The notes under the pieces are model-generated. The model did no database searches, was not told where the DNA came from, and saw only the letters and a list, made by a program, of their open reading frames with translations. From Onchidella celtica (Eukaryota > Mollusca > Gastropoda > Systellommatophora > Onchidiidae), in the NCBI GenBank assembly GCA_963931925.1, contig OZ007573.1:34619749-34683748 (forward strand): 64,000 nt of DNA, given 5' to 3'. Position 1 is the first letter of the stretch. Every line of letters begins with the position of its first letter. Shown in pieces: positions 11,066 through 23,010 of this stretch. The position numbers and the translations under genes are program-made.

Positions 11066-11160
11066 AGTCCACTTCCTCGAGATCTATATTCGCGCAGTCC
11101 ACTTCCTCGAGATCTATATTCGCGCAGTCCATTTCCTCGAGATCTATATTCGCGCAGTCC
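11065..11160 (+). repeat. 30-bp tandem repeat, 3.2 copies
   Basis: Units begin at 11065, 11095 and 11125, each starting CAGTCC[AT]TTCCTCGAGATC or CAGTCCACTTCCTCGAGATC and ending ATTCGCG, with a partial fourth unit. The core TTCCTCGAGATCTATA also occurs at 10629-10644, just left of the adjoining element. Confidence 0.9.
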
Positions 11161-11189
11161 ATAAGTTAAAACATTATTGTTATACGTTA

Positions 11190-11197
11190 GGGTCTAT
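11190..11197. repeat. Target-site duplication (left) of the P-like element
   Basis: GGGTCTAT directly abuts the left inverted repeat and is repeated exactly at 12840-12847. Confidence 0.85.
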
Positions 11198-12032
11198 CAA
11201 AGATCTTAAAATAGTATTAACCTAGATTCCCTAGTGACGTCACGTCACCGTACCTCAACGCTTTCGGCCATTGAGGTCAGAAACAACTCTTCCGGTTAGC
11301 CTGGTTTACTTTTTCTGTAAAGGGAAGGAGAAGCACTGTGAAAGCGAAACCAAAACATCTGATCACATCGTCAGCATTGTTTACGTTTGTGTCGTCCCCG
11401 GTTGTACACATCGTAGAAGCAAGGAAACGGACCGATCTTTTCACAGGTGAGAACATTTTAAGAAGTTAACGAGCCCCCCTTCCTCCAGCCTCATTCATTC
11501 CATGATGGTCTCAATGGCAGTAATGCATTCTAACTCAGTCAGCTGATTTAGCATTCAGATTGAGTTCTAAAGAGAACCTAGATCTAGAGCTAGATCTAGT
11601 TTATGTAGTAGTTTGTGTAGATCTAGTCAAGTTGAAGTGACGTGTCGTAGACTAGACTAGTTAGGGGCCTATAGTAGTGTCGGTGTAGTGTAGTAGTAAG
11701 GTGTGTTGTATAGATCTCTATTCCAACAGTCTACAGTCTAGTCTCGATAATCCGAACACCTCCATCCCCAGCTACAACTTTCAGATTATCGAATTTTCGA
11801 ACTGGACGATGACCCAATCATACACTTACAATGCAGGAGGGTAGACCTAGAATTTAGCGCCTATCCATACAATGTGGGCCTACTTGGCCAAAAAAAAACA
11901 CACACACACACAGATTTACTTTCATAAGACAAAAAAAAAAGAAAAAGATGGTTAAGTCTAATCTGGAGCGGGTAATTCTGGGACTGAACCCGGAAATTTA
12001 TTCTCCCTCTCCTCTACATGTCTGTCTCCCCT

Positions 12033-12091
<59 letters not shown>

Positions 12092-12405
12092 GTCTTTTTT
12101 GGGGGGGGGGGAGGGGGGTGTCTGTCACAGGTAGTTGGAGGCTGCTGTTGACGTAGCAAATTATGATTTTATGTAGCCATTATCATGCTTGCGCCTTATC
12201 CCCCCCCCCCCCTCACACTCTCACATGCTACTAGTGAGTGTCTGCCCATGCACTTGAGCTTCTGCTGGATCTTGATATCCGTCTGTTTATTTTATTAGAG
12301 GGGGGGGGGGGGTGAGGTTGTCGATTACTTTCATTTTTTCTGATTTTGTAGCTGTTATGGTGGTACGTTTTATAATACCCCTCTCTCCCTCTCTCTCTTT
12401 CTCTC

Positions 12406-12438
<33 letters not shown>

Positions 12439-12839
12439 AACACACACGTTGAAGTAAGAATTTGCGAGTCTGTCGGTCCAAGCTTCTGAGTTTCTTCTTC
12501 TAGACCTCCTTATACATGTATTAAAAACAATTGTAGGCCTACAATGTTCTCTTATTCTAGAATCTGATATTTTCCTGATTGTTGTAGCACTCAAGATCTA
12601 CTTTTCTCGACAACGTAAAACAACAAGCTAGGCTTACTATGTACTACATCGTGGGCCTACTATCAAATTCGAGGCAAACGGTTTGTGTTTCCTATGGTAA
12701 ACAGTAGCGTTGCTAGGCCGCCGCTTGGACAACTTGACCTCAAGCCGCCATTGTTTTCGCTCTCCATGCCCGGGACGCCGCGAGCTGGTTCTCGCAGCGC
12801 GACTAGGGAATCTAGGTTAATACTATTTTAAGATCTTTG
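11198..12839 (+). mobile_element. P-superfamily-like DNA transposon, non-autonomous, with THAP exon
   Basis: Terminal inverted repeats of 38 bp (11198-11235 and 12802-12839) are perfect, begin CAAAGATCTTAAAATAGTAT and end CCTAGT. They are flanked by an 8-bp direct repeat GGGTCTAT (11190-11197 and 12840-12847), the target-duplication size known for P elements. Near 11385-11447 a frame encodes CVVPGCTHRRSKETDRSFHR, a THAP-type C2CH zinc-finger start, followed directly by a consensus donor (CACAG/GTGAGA). No ATG is visible in that frame and no transposase catalytic region follows. The interior holds CT microsatellites and poly-G tracts, so the copy looks internally deleted or eroded. Confidence 0.82.
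12036..12093 (+). repeat. (CT)n microsatellite
   Basis: A pure to near-pure CT array lies inside the P-like element; a second CT array lies at 12378-12438. Confidence 0.95.
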
Positions 12840-12847
12840 GGGTCTAT
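12840..12847. repeat. Target-site duplication (right) of the P-like element
   Basis: GGGTCTAT directly follows the right inverted repeat and is identical to 11190-11197. Confidence 0.85.
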
Positions 12848-13454
12848 TGATCTATAGATCTACCTTTGAGGTATACGACTGTGGCGCCACGATCTGCACC
12901 TTGACCTCCATGAGGATGTCGAGTTTTACGTGATCATAAGTGAGCTGGCTTTTCAGCAAGCTGTTTGCGAATTTAAACCTTGTCAGAACTTAAAATAAAT
13001 CCATGGTAATGTATTTTGGATTCATTAGATGGTATTTTTTCCCTTTCTTTTGGATCTGATGTTACTCGATATCCATTGTTGACAAGAGGACTAAAAGTGT
13101 CAGGCGCATGCAGTTCCCCCTTCATATCGAGTGTTAAATGGCGCGCTTCAAAACGAAGTCCCGTTTCATTTGTACAACACAGGCATTTGAGATCACACTC
13201 GTTTTGATGTGCATGTCTTCCAAGAAGGATCAACATCGATTTTCGCGAAAACTGTGTTAGATTTCTATCAAATTTTCCATGGACTAATATTTCAAACTAA
13301 ACCTAATGGGACTGATTCTTATTTATAACAGTGAAGCCTGATTTTGTGTTTCGTAAATAAACTTTAGACCAAACTATACTGAAAATAAAATAAGATAAAA
13401 TATAAAACAAGCCATTTATAATTACTGTTTTATTTCTGCCTCATGCACCTGTCT

Positions 13455-13505
13455 TATGTGTGTGTGTGTATGTATGTGTCTTGCTTAAGAGTGTGTGCAA
13501 TGTAT

Positions 13506-13541
<36 letters not shown>

Positions 13542-13585
13542 AAAGAGATAGATGGATAGATAGAGAGATAGATAGATAGATAGGG

Positions 13586-13655
<70 letters not shown>

Positions 13656-13656
13656 A
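13455..13656 (+). repeat. Compound microsatellite (GT)n-(GA)n-(GATA)n
   Basis: GT-rich and GA-rich runs lead into about 30 GATA units at 13536-13655. The array ends exactly where the LINE reverse-transcriptase sequence begins. Confidence 0.95.
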
Positions 13657-15206
13657 TAAGTAGTGAGAACATGTGCTGAACAACTAGCAACAATTTTTAC
13701 TTTCATCTTCAACAAATCATTTCAAAACCATTACCTACCAAACATATGGAAATTGTCAAAAATCTTACCTGTCCCCAAAAAAACAAAAATTTCTGAAATG
13801 AACGACCTTCGCCCAGTTGCCTTAACTTCCATTATCTTTAAATGCTTTGAAAAACTTGTTTTAACTGAACTAACGAAGGAGGTTAAACAAAATCTCGACC
13901 CTTTGCAATTTGCATACAAAGAAAACAGGAACACACAAGAAGCCTTATTGCTTTTATTGCATAACATCTACAGTCATTTAGACACTGGTGAAACCTGTGT
14001 TCGTGTGCTCCTAGTCGATTTTTCTTCTGCGTTTAACACCATACAACCGCACTTAATGTTTCAAAAGCTTACCAACCTACACGTGAGTTCTTTTTTAAAG
14101 AGTTGGATCTTCGAATTTCTAACACAGAGAAGCCAGTTTGTGGATATAAACAACACATTTTCCAAATTACTCACAACAAACACAGGTGCCTCAAGGCTGC
14201 GTGCTGTCACCTGTCTTGTACACATTGTATACAAACGATTTCACTGTAACACACAACAACGTTTATCTTCTTAAATTTGCCGACCACTCTACTATTTTAG
14301 GTCTTTTATCTAACTCTGGCCACGAATATTCTAACATTGTACAATCCTTTCATTGTTGGTGTAATAACAACTATCTTCTACTGAATGGTAAGAAAACAAA
14401 AGTGCTTGTTTTTGACTTTAGGAAAAATAACAACGATTCTGTTTGCCCTCTTACTATCAACAATGAAGAGGTCGAAATTGTCACAGAGGACAAATATCTT
14501 GGCATTACTATTGATTCATTGCTTAACTGGCATGCGCATGTAACATAATTATGTATACAAGAAAGCTAACCAGCGCATGTATTTCCTCAGAAAGCTCCGC
14601 TCTTTAAAAGTTAGCAAAAGCATTCTGAAAATATTTTACACCATGGCTATTCAGAGCGTTTTGATGTATGGAGTTGTCTGTTGGGGAGGAAACATCTTAC
14701 AAAAAGATAAAAATAAGATCAATATTTTAATTAAAAAAGCATCCAAAATTTGTATCTGTGATCTGCCATATTTTGATGAGCTGTACACTGGTGCTTGTAT
14801 TAAAAAAGCTAATATTATTATAAATGACCCCCAACATCCCCTGAACAAAGAATATATAAGATCTGTAAGAAGTTTAAGGCTGTTGTCAAAGAAAACTAAA
14901 ACTGAGCGCTACTTTAAATCGTTTATTCCATCATCAACTAGGATGTTACAATAATGTCGTCATCTTGATCGTAATCTGTGCACTTGAATTGTGTCCTGCG
15001 TGTCAGGTCAATGTGTTTTAGTTAGGGAAGCATGTTGTGTACACTGTTAATTTTGTTTATTTATTAGTGTGTGTGTATATATGTGTGTGTGCGCGCTATA
15101 TATCATACTTTCTGTTTCTGTAACTGTATTGTTATGTATTCAATGATCAAAACAAATTTCCTTGTACAAGGACGAATAAAATTTATCTTATCTTATCTTA
15201 TCTTAT
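13655..15206 (+). mobile_element. 5'-truncated L2/CR1-like non-LTR retrotransposon
   Basis: Three collinear reading frames make up a broken ORF2 (13663-14950). They are followed by a 3' UTR with AATAAA and a terminal (TTATC)n repeat at 15184-15206, the tail style of L2/CR1 elements. The 5' end abuts the GATA microsatellite, consistent with 5' truncation at insertion. Confidence 0.85.
13663..14950 (+). pseudogene. LINE reverse transcriptase (ORF2), frameshifted
   Basis: The first frame (to about 14190) has the RT finger and palm motifs LRPVALTSIIFKCFEKL, QFAYKENRNTQEA and VLLVDFSSAFNTI (motif A, Asp present). A small deletion near 14188 shifts the frame, and the second frame resumes at PQGCVLSPVLYTLYTNDF. 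The catalytic box reads FADH at 14276-14287 instead of the usual Y/FADD, so the second Asp is lost. A stop and a second shift near 14546-14577 precede the C-terminal part (YFLRKLRSLKV..., YGVVCWGGN). The copy is inactive on three independent counts. Confidence 0.88.
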
Positions 15207-15281
15207 GAGTTGTAGATGGAGAGAACAACACTTTCGGCAAAGCGCCTAGAGCAATTTTTTTTTTTTTCATTGGGCGCTATA

Positions 15282-15811
15282 TCTATATTAATAAAAGTGA
15301 AACCTTACGGCAATTGCAGCGCGCCTTTCGCTACTCCTCCGTTAATGCTGATTCGGTGGCCCTCAGATTTTATACAACGCTTAGTATAGACTGTCGTCGT
15401 GTCCCCGGCACAGAAAATAAAAAAAATAATTAATAACTCGCAGAAAGTTTGTATTAGTTTCTAGGTTGCGAACATTGGCGTTCGTTCTATTTTTTCGGCA
15501 AATTAATGTAACCAAGATTGGTTCCGGTATAGACTGTATCACACTCACAAAATAACTTCCGGTTAGAACTGGTTTGAATGATGAGATTGAGTTCTGAGAC
15601 TATCAAGTATAAAACTTTGTGTGTTCTCAATGTGTCTAGACTGGGAAAAAGAAAGGGTCTGGAATTGGGAGATTGACGCTGCAGGGCCAAAAGTACAGGT
15701 TTGTGTTTTCAATATGCCTAGGAAAATATTATAATATTTCTTTTCCATAATAATCACCCAGAACTGAAACTAATAAATCGATTTATCCCGGGCAGGGCCG
15801 GGAACTCAGCT
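15282..15811 (+). mobile_element. Non-autonomous Helitron, copy 1 (short form)
   Basis: It begins TCTATATTAATAAAAGTG and ends with a GC hairpin (CCCGGGCAGGGCCGGG) followed by AACTCAGCT, where SINE copy 5 begins and replaces the expected CTAG terminus. Apart from a missing ~190-bp internal block it matches 27258-27981 closely. Confidence 0.75.
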
Positions 15812-16072
15812 CAAGGTGGTCTAGAGGCAAGGTGCTCGCCTCTCATTCCAAGGGTCCCGGGTTCTAAACCCGGGCAGTGCAGGCATGTTGGAAATTGTAT
15901 TTTTCTCATATTTTCAAGTCCCTGGTCCTATTGGGGGGGTAGGATCGAGTACCTAGTCTTCTCGGATAAGGACGAAAAAATTCGGAGGGCCCGTGTGCAC
16001 GTTGCGCACGTTAAAGATACCTTGGCAGTTGGAAATCGTAAAGAGCAGGCCGAAAGGCCGCTGCCCGGGCAA
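15812..16072 (+). mobile_element. tRNA-derived SINE, copy 5
   Basis: The head is GGTGGTCTAGAGGCAAGGTG, with B-box-like GGGTTCTAAACCC. The body landmarks ACGTTAAAGATACCTTGGCA and GCCGCTGCCCGGGCAAAATT are intact. No type I or II tail follows. It abuts the Helitron end. Confidence 0.82.
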
Positions 16073-16179
16073 AATTGACAATTGAAATTAATATATTAAA
16101 ATTTATCCATATCACCCCCCCCCCCCAACCAGCAACAACAAAATCATATATATATTGTTATTAATAAATATTCAAATAT

Positions 16180-16500
16180 TATTTGAGTTGTGTGTTGTGT
16201 GAACTGATGTGAGTTGTGAACTGCTGTGAGTTGTGAACTGTTGTGAGTTGTGAACTGCGCCTAACAGGCTGCGTTACAATTTGCTCTGAGATAGAGAGAG
16301 AGAGTGAGCGAGACAGGGAGAGAGAAAGAAGCAGTGCAGTGTGTTGAGCGCTTCGCAGGCAGCTCCATTCTGCTCTGTGGTTGACATGTTGTTTCTGTAA
16401 AGCGCATAGAGCATTTTAAATGGATATGCGCTATATAAATGCTATACATTACATTATTACATTATTATTTAATGATCTTCATTATTATTATTATTATTTC
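16180..16500 (+). repeat. Dispersed repeat with TGTGAGTTGTGAACTG tandem start and (ATT)n end
   Basis: Short tandem units of GTGAGTTGTGAACT lead to GCCTAACAGGCTGCGTTAC, a GAGA tract, and an end reading GCGCTATATAAATGC plus ATT repeats. It is related (inverted) to 1372-1560. Confidence 0.55.
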
Positions 16501-18030
16501 AGAGTGCCAAACTGTGCGGAGCACTAATATGCGTTCAGCATAAATGTTTACTTCAGTGCTTGGAGTGCTTCTGCTGAGTATTTGCCAATCATTTTCCCGT
16601 TGAAGGCGAACAAAATTAATATTTCAGTGTTTCGCACATGGCAGAATTTCTATTTCTTTAAAAAAAAAATTAAATAGCATGTCTTATTATTATTAGTATT
16701 TATTTATTTTTTGACGATCGCAAAGGAGCGAAATCAAAAATCAGGCAACAAACCAACAAAATTTAAAAAAAGTTCCATACCGTGTAAAGTGAAACATGAA
16801 CCTAGACTATGCAAAAGAATTTGAAATAACTCAAACGGGCAGTTTTCCATAAAATATACGTTGTTCTTGTTCATTCTAAAAAAGACACGTTACATGATTG
16901 TCTACTTGAAATTGCACAATCATGACCTAGATCTAGCTCTAGGGAGAATCCCACACAAGACTTCCTGTTTTCATCATTTTGAGATTGATGGCTACAGTAA
17001 TGAAAACACGGTCAGTCCAACGTCTTAATTCTTGTCACACCGTCGTCACAGATTCATCGAAACTGAGCTAGGTCTCATCAGAGAAAACAAATGGGACGGG
17101 GCGATGCGTAGCGGGTGAAATTAAAGGTGCGAAAGTGTGCGCAGGGGCCGGTTCATTTTGCGAACACACAGTGTTGAGCGTCATAAACAGCAAACTGGGG
17201 CGTGAAATTTGTGAATGAAGATTCTCCCCAAAATTTGCCATTCTTGCATTAGAGGGACATAAGAATGACAGCAGAAGACATGTGTTTTTTTTTCTGTTAC
17301 AAACTGCAGAAAATGCCTCATAGCTTTATTATAAAAGAGCTGAGCAAAGCAAATTATAAATATTGTACTTAACACCGTAGATTCTTTCTTCACCAGCGAT
17401 GAAGTTATCCGTTTGGTCCACTCTGAAGAAGGAATTGGCATTAAAGGGCAGTAATCACAAGAAGCGTTATTTATTACTGTAATTCCAGTTAGGAATGTTT
17501 CCCCTCCCTTTAGCAATCTTCCATTCCTTTAACAAAGTCACCAGTCACCTTAATAAATATTAATTTCTTACTCATAGCAACTGATTCAAAATTTGGCAGT
17601 TTCAGAGGTCAGAGGGTGATTTGGGTGGAAAATTAGGTTATGGATAATTATGATTTCTAAGTATCATTTCTACGTGTGTTAAGACTGCCTTCTTATTTTC
17701 GTCAAATGCGTGAGTTAAACTACAATACCTCCATACGACTAAATACAGCTCAACGAGTTTATCAGAAGGCTCATAATATGTTGACTTCATAGCCTTGGGC
17801 AATTTTCTTCTGGGCTGTTGTTATAAACAACACATTTACATAATGATGATGGTTTAGAGCTATCAACGACTGCCGGGCTTGGAGACTGGGGCATTGGGCT
17901 CCTTGTAGTGATGTGTGGTTCCTTATCTGTGCCGGTTATTTCTTAGACAAGATAATCTGGGTTTGGTATGAGTTTCTGAGTTCATGAACAGTCCCTCATA
18001 TAATTAAAGAATTGACAGGTGGATTTTTAG
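16501..18030. other. Stretch without recognised genes
   Basis: The stretch is AT-rich. A 111-codon minus-strand frame at 17181-17516 matches no family I recognise and has no supporting context. Confidence 0.5.
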
Positions 18031-18290
18031 GCGTAAGCAAAAGTGGATATTTAATAAAGAATGATGCCTTCCGCTGACCATTTCTACATTAAAAAAAAAT
18101 AATAACACATGCAAATTTTGCGTAAGCAAAAGTGAATATCTAATAACGAATGATGCCTTTCACTGATCATTTTTACATTTAAAAATAATGATAATGATAA
18201 CACATGAAATAATTTGTGTAAGCAAAAGTGAATGTTTAATAAAGAATAATGCCGTTCACTGATCATTTTTACATTAAAAAAAACAAAAAA
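18031..18290 (+). repeat. Three tandem ~90-100-bp repeats
   Basis: Units begin near 18031, 18119 and 18218, each with GTAAGCAAAAGTG, then AATGATGCC, ACTGATCATTTTTACATT and an A-rich end. No coding potential is seen. Confidence 0.75.
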
Positions 18291-19475
18291 ACACAAGTCA
18301 TGATGCATTCCTCGGGAAAGGTGGATGGTAGCATAAAGCAAGGTGCATGCCAACATTGCAAGAATCTGATACAATTTTCATCCTCCACCAATAGACAACT
18401 ACCGCGTTCAACACCAAGTGTTAACTTACAGCAATTTTATCACATCTTGGACGTCAACTTTGATCCCATGAGACTAGGCAGTTCCTGTATAACTTTACTG
18501 AATGATAAATATCTCGACCAATTCAGCAAATGGCACTGGAACTTTGGAGACACAGTGTTATTAAATAATTAAGCTAATTTTCCTATGAAACACACCTTAA
18601 TTATGACATTATGGAAAAAATAATACACAAATGAAGACTTTCCAAGACGCTTTCTATATGTATGAAATACACAGTCACTCCCTCAAAATAACATGGCATT
18701 TCTATCCAAATCATTATCAGCATGATGATCATCGGCATAAGTTAAGTGCATGGAAACATGAATAGGCTACTTTCACGTGATATCCCAGAACTTGCGTATC
18801 TCCGAAATTTTGAATAACTAGTACCCACAATGGCGGCGCGGCATTGCATGGTGATCTACATCACAATTTTGGTGACGTAAATGAAGCATAGCACTGGCAC
18901 CCATGATAGCGGGGGAACTTTTCATGCTGGTCTACATCACAAGTTTCATGACGTGAACGCAAGGAAGTCAGTGGGAGGTCAGTCTGGAGCTCGTTATTGC
19001 ATGACGGCTCTTTCACACCCTGACTAAACTGTATTGCTCTCAGCTGGCTTCCTGATCAACCTCAGCAGTTCTGATGACAAAGACAGTGGTAATCATGTTC
19101 CTCTTAATGAACCTTTTTGAGCTGGTCAGTTATCAGGGATTACAGCACAATGTGTTATTTAATAACATATTCGAAAGATCCACTTGGTAAATATAATATA
19201 TCACAATTTTAAACGTTTTTCTCTCTATATATATTACGATTATTCCAGTGATTCTGCCAGCTTTGGATACAATCTGATCCATCCCTGCAACTGAATCAAA
19301 TCTTATGTCTGTAACAAGCATGAGGAGCCAATTTCTGCTCATGTGTGAACGGGTAGTGGAATGCACTTAATACCTAGCTGAGTCCTGACTTGGATGATGG
19401 ATGATGGATCACCGTCGTGATCTGGCCTCTATCCAGTGGAAAAAAGTTAAAAGGGTTTTTTTGGAGGAAAAATTC

Positions 19476-19772
19476 CCGTCCCTGATCCTATGGTAGGTAG
19501 AATCGAGCACCTAGTCTTCTCGGATAAGGACGAAAAACTCAGAGGGCCCGTGTGCACATTGCGCATGTTAAAGATACATTGCAGCTGGAAGTAGCAAATA
19601 GAAGGCAGAACAAGGCCACTGCTCGGCCGGGCTAAATTCTAAAAAGCTAATCCCTACCACAAAAACACACAGAAACAAGAACAAGAAAAATGGAAAAAAC
19701 AACTACAACAAGTAAAGCGAGATGTAAAGCCAAAGGCAGAAAACTTCTATTAATAAAGACCAAAACACACTT
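19476..19772 (+). mobile_element. tRNA-derived SINE, copy 6 (5'-truncated), tail type II
   Basis: It lacks the tRNA-like head and begins at CCCGTCCCTGATCCTATGG. It has the family core (GAGCACCTAGTCTTCTCGG, TTAAAGATACATTGCAG) and the type II tail with ACCACAAAAACACACAG, ending AAAGACCAAAACAC. Confidence 0.8.
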
Positions 19773-19779
19773 GTCTTGT

Positions 19780-21540
19780 TTAACAGCGGTTCTTTCCCTC
19801 TGAAAATCGTCCATAGTCCCACTCCCTTTTTATAGCTTCGATTCTTTTTCTTTGCTACACGTGTAAGCAAAATAGTATTGTGCCAAGCAGAACTGGGGAT
19901 AATTTGAGGGTGCAGGGTATTCCGGTCATGATCTATGCTGTTCCTGTTCGCAATGACGTATTCCCGGCATATAATTAACAGCTATCCTGTCGAGACCATT
20001 GTTAATAAACCCCAAATAAATTAGTAGAGGAAACATAATTAGAATGATTCGATTATATTGATACCTCTTTCTAGTGTTTGAAGAGCAGAGTGTGTTAAAT
20101 TATATCTTTTCAAATATGAAAACCTTTGTTCTCTTTTACGCGAGGCCAGTTATCTGTCTACATAATATCTGATTAGAAATTGAGAAATTAGCAGTGATAC
20201 ACTGTCATATCACACCGCTCGAGGCAAAGGAAAGATGCAGCCACAGAGGATTCCATTATCCATATTTCTTTATATTCTTTGTCTCTATAAATCTATAATT
20301 ATCATATTATTTCTTGTGCTACAACATAACTTAACTGTGAACCGTTATTAAATAAGCACTGGGCAGCACTGTGGATGAGGATGTCATCAGCAACAAGTAA
20401 TGAAAATTTTACATGTGAAATATCTGCGTATTGTACTGAAATGTTCACGTGGCAGTCGCTTGGCTACTCGTCTTATTTGCCTTGAGACTGCCATTTTGAA
20501 GTGAGGAAATAATACAGAGCACGACATTAATCCACCTGGAGTAATAAGATGTTGAATCCACAGGCTTAAAATTTTGTCAAAATTACGATGTTTTCTTAGG
20601 TGAAAATAGAAATTGCAAAACAAAGCATGCTGATATCTTCTAATTGTATCGTACATGAAAGTTGGTTCTCCGTTTCTCGTGGACCAATATAATCGAAAAG
20701 TCTGCACTTGTCCCCATTCATTATGTCGAGTTGCATGTTAATTACAGACGTAGAGTGTGTACATTGATTTGACAGACAAAAATAATGTCGTGTATTTGAA
20801 ATAATTGCCGCAGGTGCGATTGTTGACCAATTACCTTCACTGTGCAATGAAAGTAAATACTTAAACTACACATAATTACATGTACCATAAAGTTCGGGCG
20901 ATATTTTTATGTGTCAGAATGCCGGGGGCTGTATTTGAAGAGCTGTCTAACGGCGTATTGTGTCCACATTGCACTAAAGATAAATTGCAAACTAATTTTA
21001 TACACAAAATAATGAGCACTTCGCACAAAGAAGACAAATGGATGACATGTTTGAGAACAGAACAGTATAAAACAATTCTGTGTGTATATTTTGGTAGAAA
21101 TCGAACATTTAAGTGTGTGTGTGATATGATATGAATAAGTTCTCATCTATAAAGATTAAATCAGCGTAGGTCACAGAAACACCATACGTAGACACACACG
21201 CTAGCTTACAAATATACAGACATAATAGCGCTATTTACACTTTTACGCTGTTATTTACACACCACTAGCACACATAACTTTCATGGATAAAGCGAATATG
21301 TCAGCCGTGTTGTCTTGAACCCTGTCGGATATTTAGATATTTTTGCTGTCTTTTCGGATGAAAGTTTGTTAAATCGTTCTGGACTGCCTGCCTAATCTCA
21401 GATAACCTCCACATTCAAGGAAAGATTGGAACCAGAGTCTGCAAACATTGGTGTCAAAACCCTAGGAAAATCAGACTGTAGAAATATTAGGCAGTAAATT
21501 AATTTTGTGGCCTCAGAAAATCCGAATTCACTGAAAGTCA
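19780..21540. other. Stretch without recognised genes
   Basis: I see only short unconserved frames and no repeat shared with the rest of the window. It includes the 5' flank of the first GPCR, but no promoter element is distinctive enough to call. Confidence 0.5.
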
Positions 21541-21550
21541 AGAACTAGTT

Positions 21551-22582
21551 ATGAACACTTTCAGCAGCGAAAACACTTTGCCTACCACAGACAGTGGCAG
21601 TCGGGCGAGACCACTGATTTCTACAGAGTTTCTTGACATCTTGACTTGGGTGAATTTCATTGTCATCTACACCGTCATTTCTTGGGTTGGAATTTTCGCC
21701 AATTTCATCAACATATTCGTTTTCGCTAAAATTGGCCTGAACGATACAGTAAACGTAATTCTTTTGGGTCTTTCTCTCTCGGATTTATGCTACTTACTTT
21801 TTACATTTCTGGTCAGCTTATGTTATTATCCTTTCTGGGAGAATTTGGACCTGAGTTTCACTTTCCAAGACATGATTGTGTTAGTTGTTGGATGGCCCCA
21901 TTTTTACTTCAAAAGGGTCAGTACGGGCATAACCGCGTTTATCATGTTTGAACGCTGTCTCTGCATTGCTCTGCCTCTGAAGGTCCACAGCATTTTAACG
22001 CCGAGAAGAGCTGTTATTGTCATGTTTGCGATTATTTTCATCATGGCATTGACCGTGTCACCTACCTACGTGGCCGCCAGTTATCACTTCGTTTATGATG
22101 AAACAAGAAATAAGACCATGTTGGTGTTGGTCTATAACGACATGAAGGACACTATGGACAACATTACAACAGGGATATCATTTGCTTTTACGATCGTAAC
22201 ATTTATATGGGCCCTGATCAGCACTTTAGTTCTAATTTACAACCTTCGGAAAACCAGCCAATGGCGCAGTAAAAACACGGATTCCAGCAAAGTGGACACA
22301 AGTGTCAGTCGTGACCGCAGAATCATCAAAATTGTGACGATGCTGTCCTTAATCTTCATTGCTGCTTTCTTGCCAGATGGCATGGTGAGCTTAGGTCAGA
22401 CGTTGATTCCTGGTCTGTCTCTTGTAGGGGAGTTGAGAAATTTACTCCTTGTTCTCTTGGGGATCAGCGAAACTCTCTTGGCCATCAACGCCTCTGTGAA
22501 CATTTTGGTGTACTTGAAAATGAGCTCGAAATACAGAGAGGTTTTTGAAACATACATCTACACATGCAAGCGTAAAAAATAA
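21551..22582 (+). CDS. Class A GPCR, gastropod chemosensory-receptor-like (single exon)
   Basis: The 343-residue, intronless seven-transmembrane receptor is predicted in the plasma membrane, probably coupling to G proteins. TM1 is near residues 36-59 (GIFANFIN, conserved Asn), TM2 66-90 (LGLSLSDL, conserved Asp 78) and TM3 109-140, ending FERCLCIALPLKV (E134-R135-C136 in place of DRY). TM4 is at 153-176, TM5 208-231, TM6 257-280 with FLPD in place of the usual CWxP, and TM7 297-322, where NASVNILVY replaces NPxxY. N187KT and N204IT are glycosylation sequons. The ATG at 21551 sits before the first hydrophobic block. It resembles single-exon receptors annotated as chemosensory in sea slugs and Aplysia; the ligand is unknown. 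A paralogue lies at 31604. Confidence 0.92.
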   Translation: MNTFSSENTLPTTDSGSRARPLISTEFLDILTWVNFIVIYTVISWVGIFANFINIFVFAKIGLNDTVNVILLGLSLSDLCYLLFTFLVSLCYYPFWENLDLSFTFQDMIVLVVGWPHFYFKRVSTGITAFIMFERCLCIALPLKVHSILTPRRAVIVMFAIIFIMALTVSPTYVAASYHFVYDETRNKTMLVLVYNDMKDTMDNITTGISFAFTIVTFIWALISTLVLIYNLRKTSQWRSKNTDSSKVDTSVSRDRRIIKIVTMLSLIFIAAFLPDGMVSLGQTLIPGLSLVGELRNLLLVLLGISETLLAINASVNILVYLKMSSKYREVFETYIYTCKRKK

Positions 22583-22600
22583 AGCCCTCGTTTCTACAAA

Positions 22601-22885
<285 letters not shown>

Positions 22886-23004
22886 GTCAGCAGAAACTTT
22901 AAAAGTGCGACACTTTGGCTAATTAAATAATGCAGTTTTCTTGAACAGCTTAGAAGTGTTGTTTTCTTCATTTTCCTGAGTTTCAATTTGCACTCTGGAC
23001 ATAC

Positions 23005-23010
23005 AATAAA
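23005..23010 (+). promoter_or_regulatory. Candidate poly(A) signal downstream of the first GPCR
   Basis: AATAAA is followed by an A-rich run. Another AATAAA overlaps the stop codon of the GPCR (22577-22582), so the site actually used is uncertain. Confidence 0.35.

Noticed and set aside
11720..11800. A Tigger/mariner-like end (CTCGATAATCCGAACACC) inside the P-like element
   Set aside because: Only one end is visible; no matching inverse end or target duplication was found nearby.
13441..13715. Tyr-Leu-Ser-Ile repeat proteins over the GATA array, and the similar frame at 22545-22922
   Set aside because: They are translations of tetranucleotide microsatellites.
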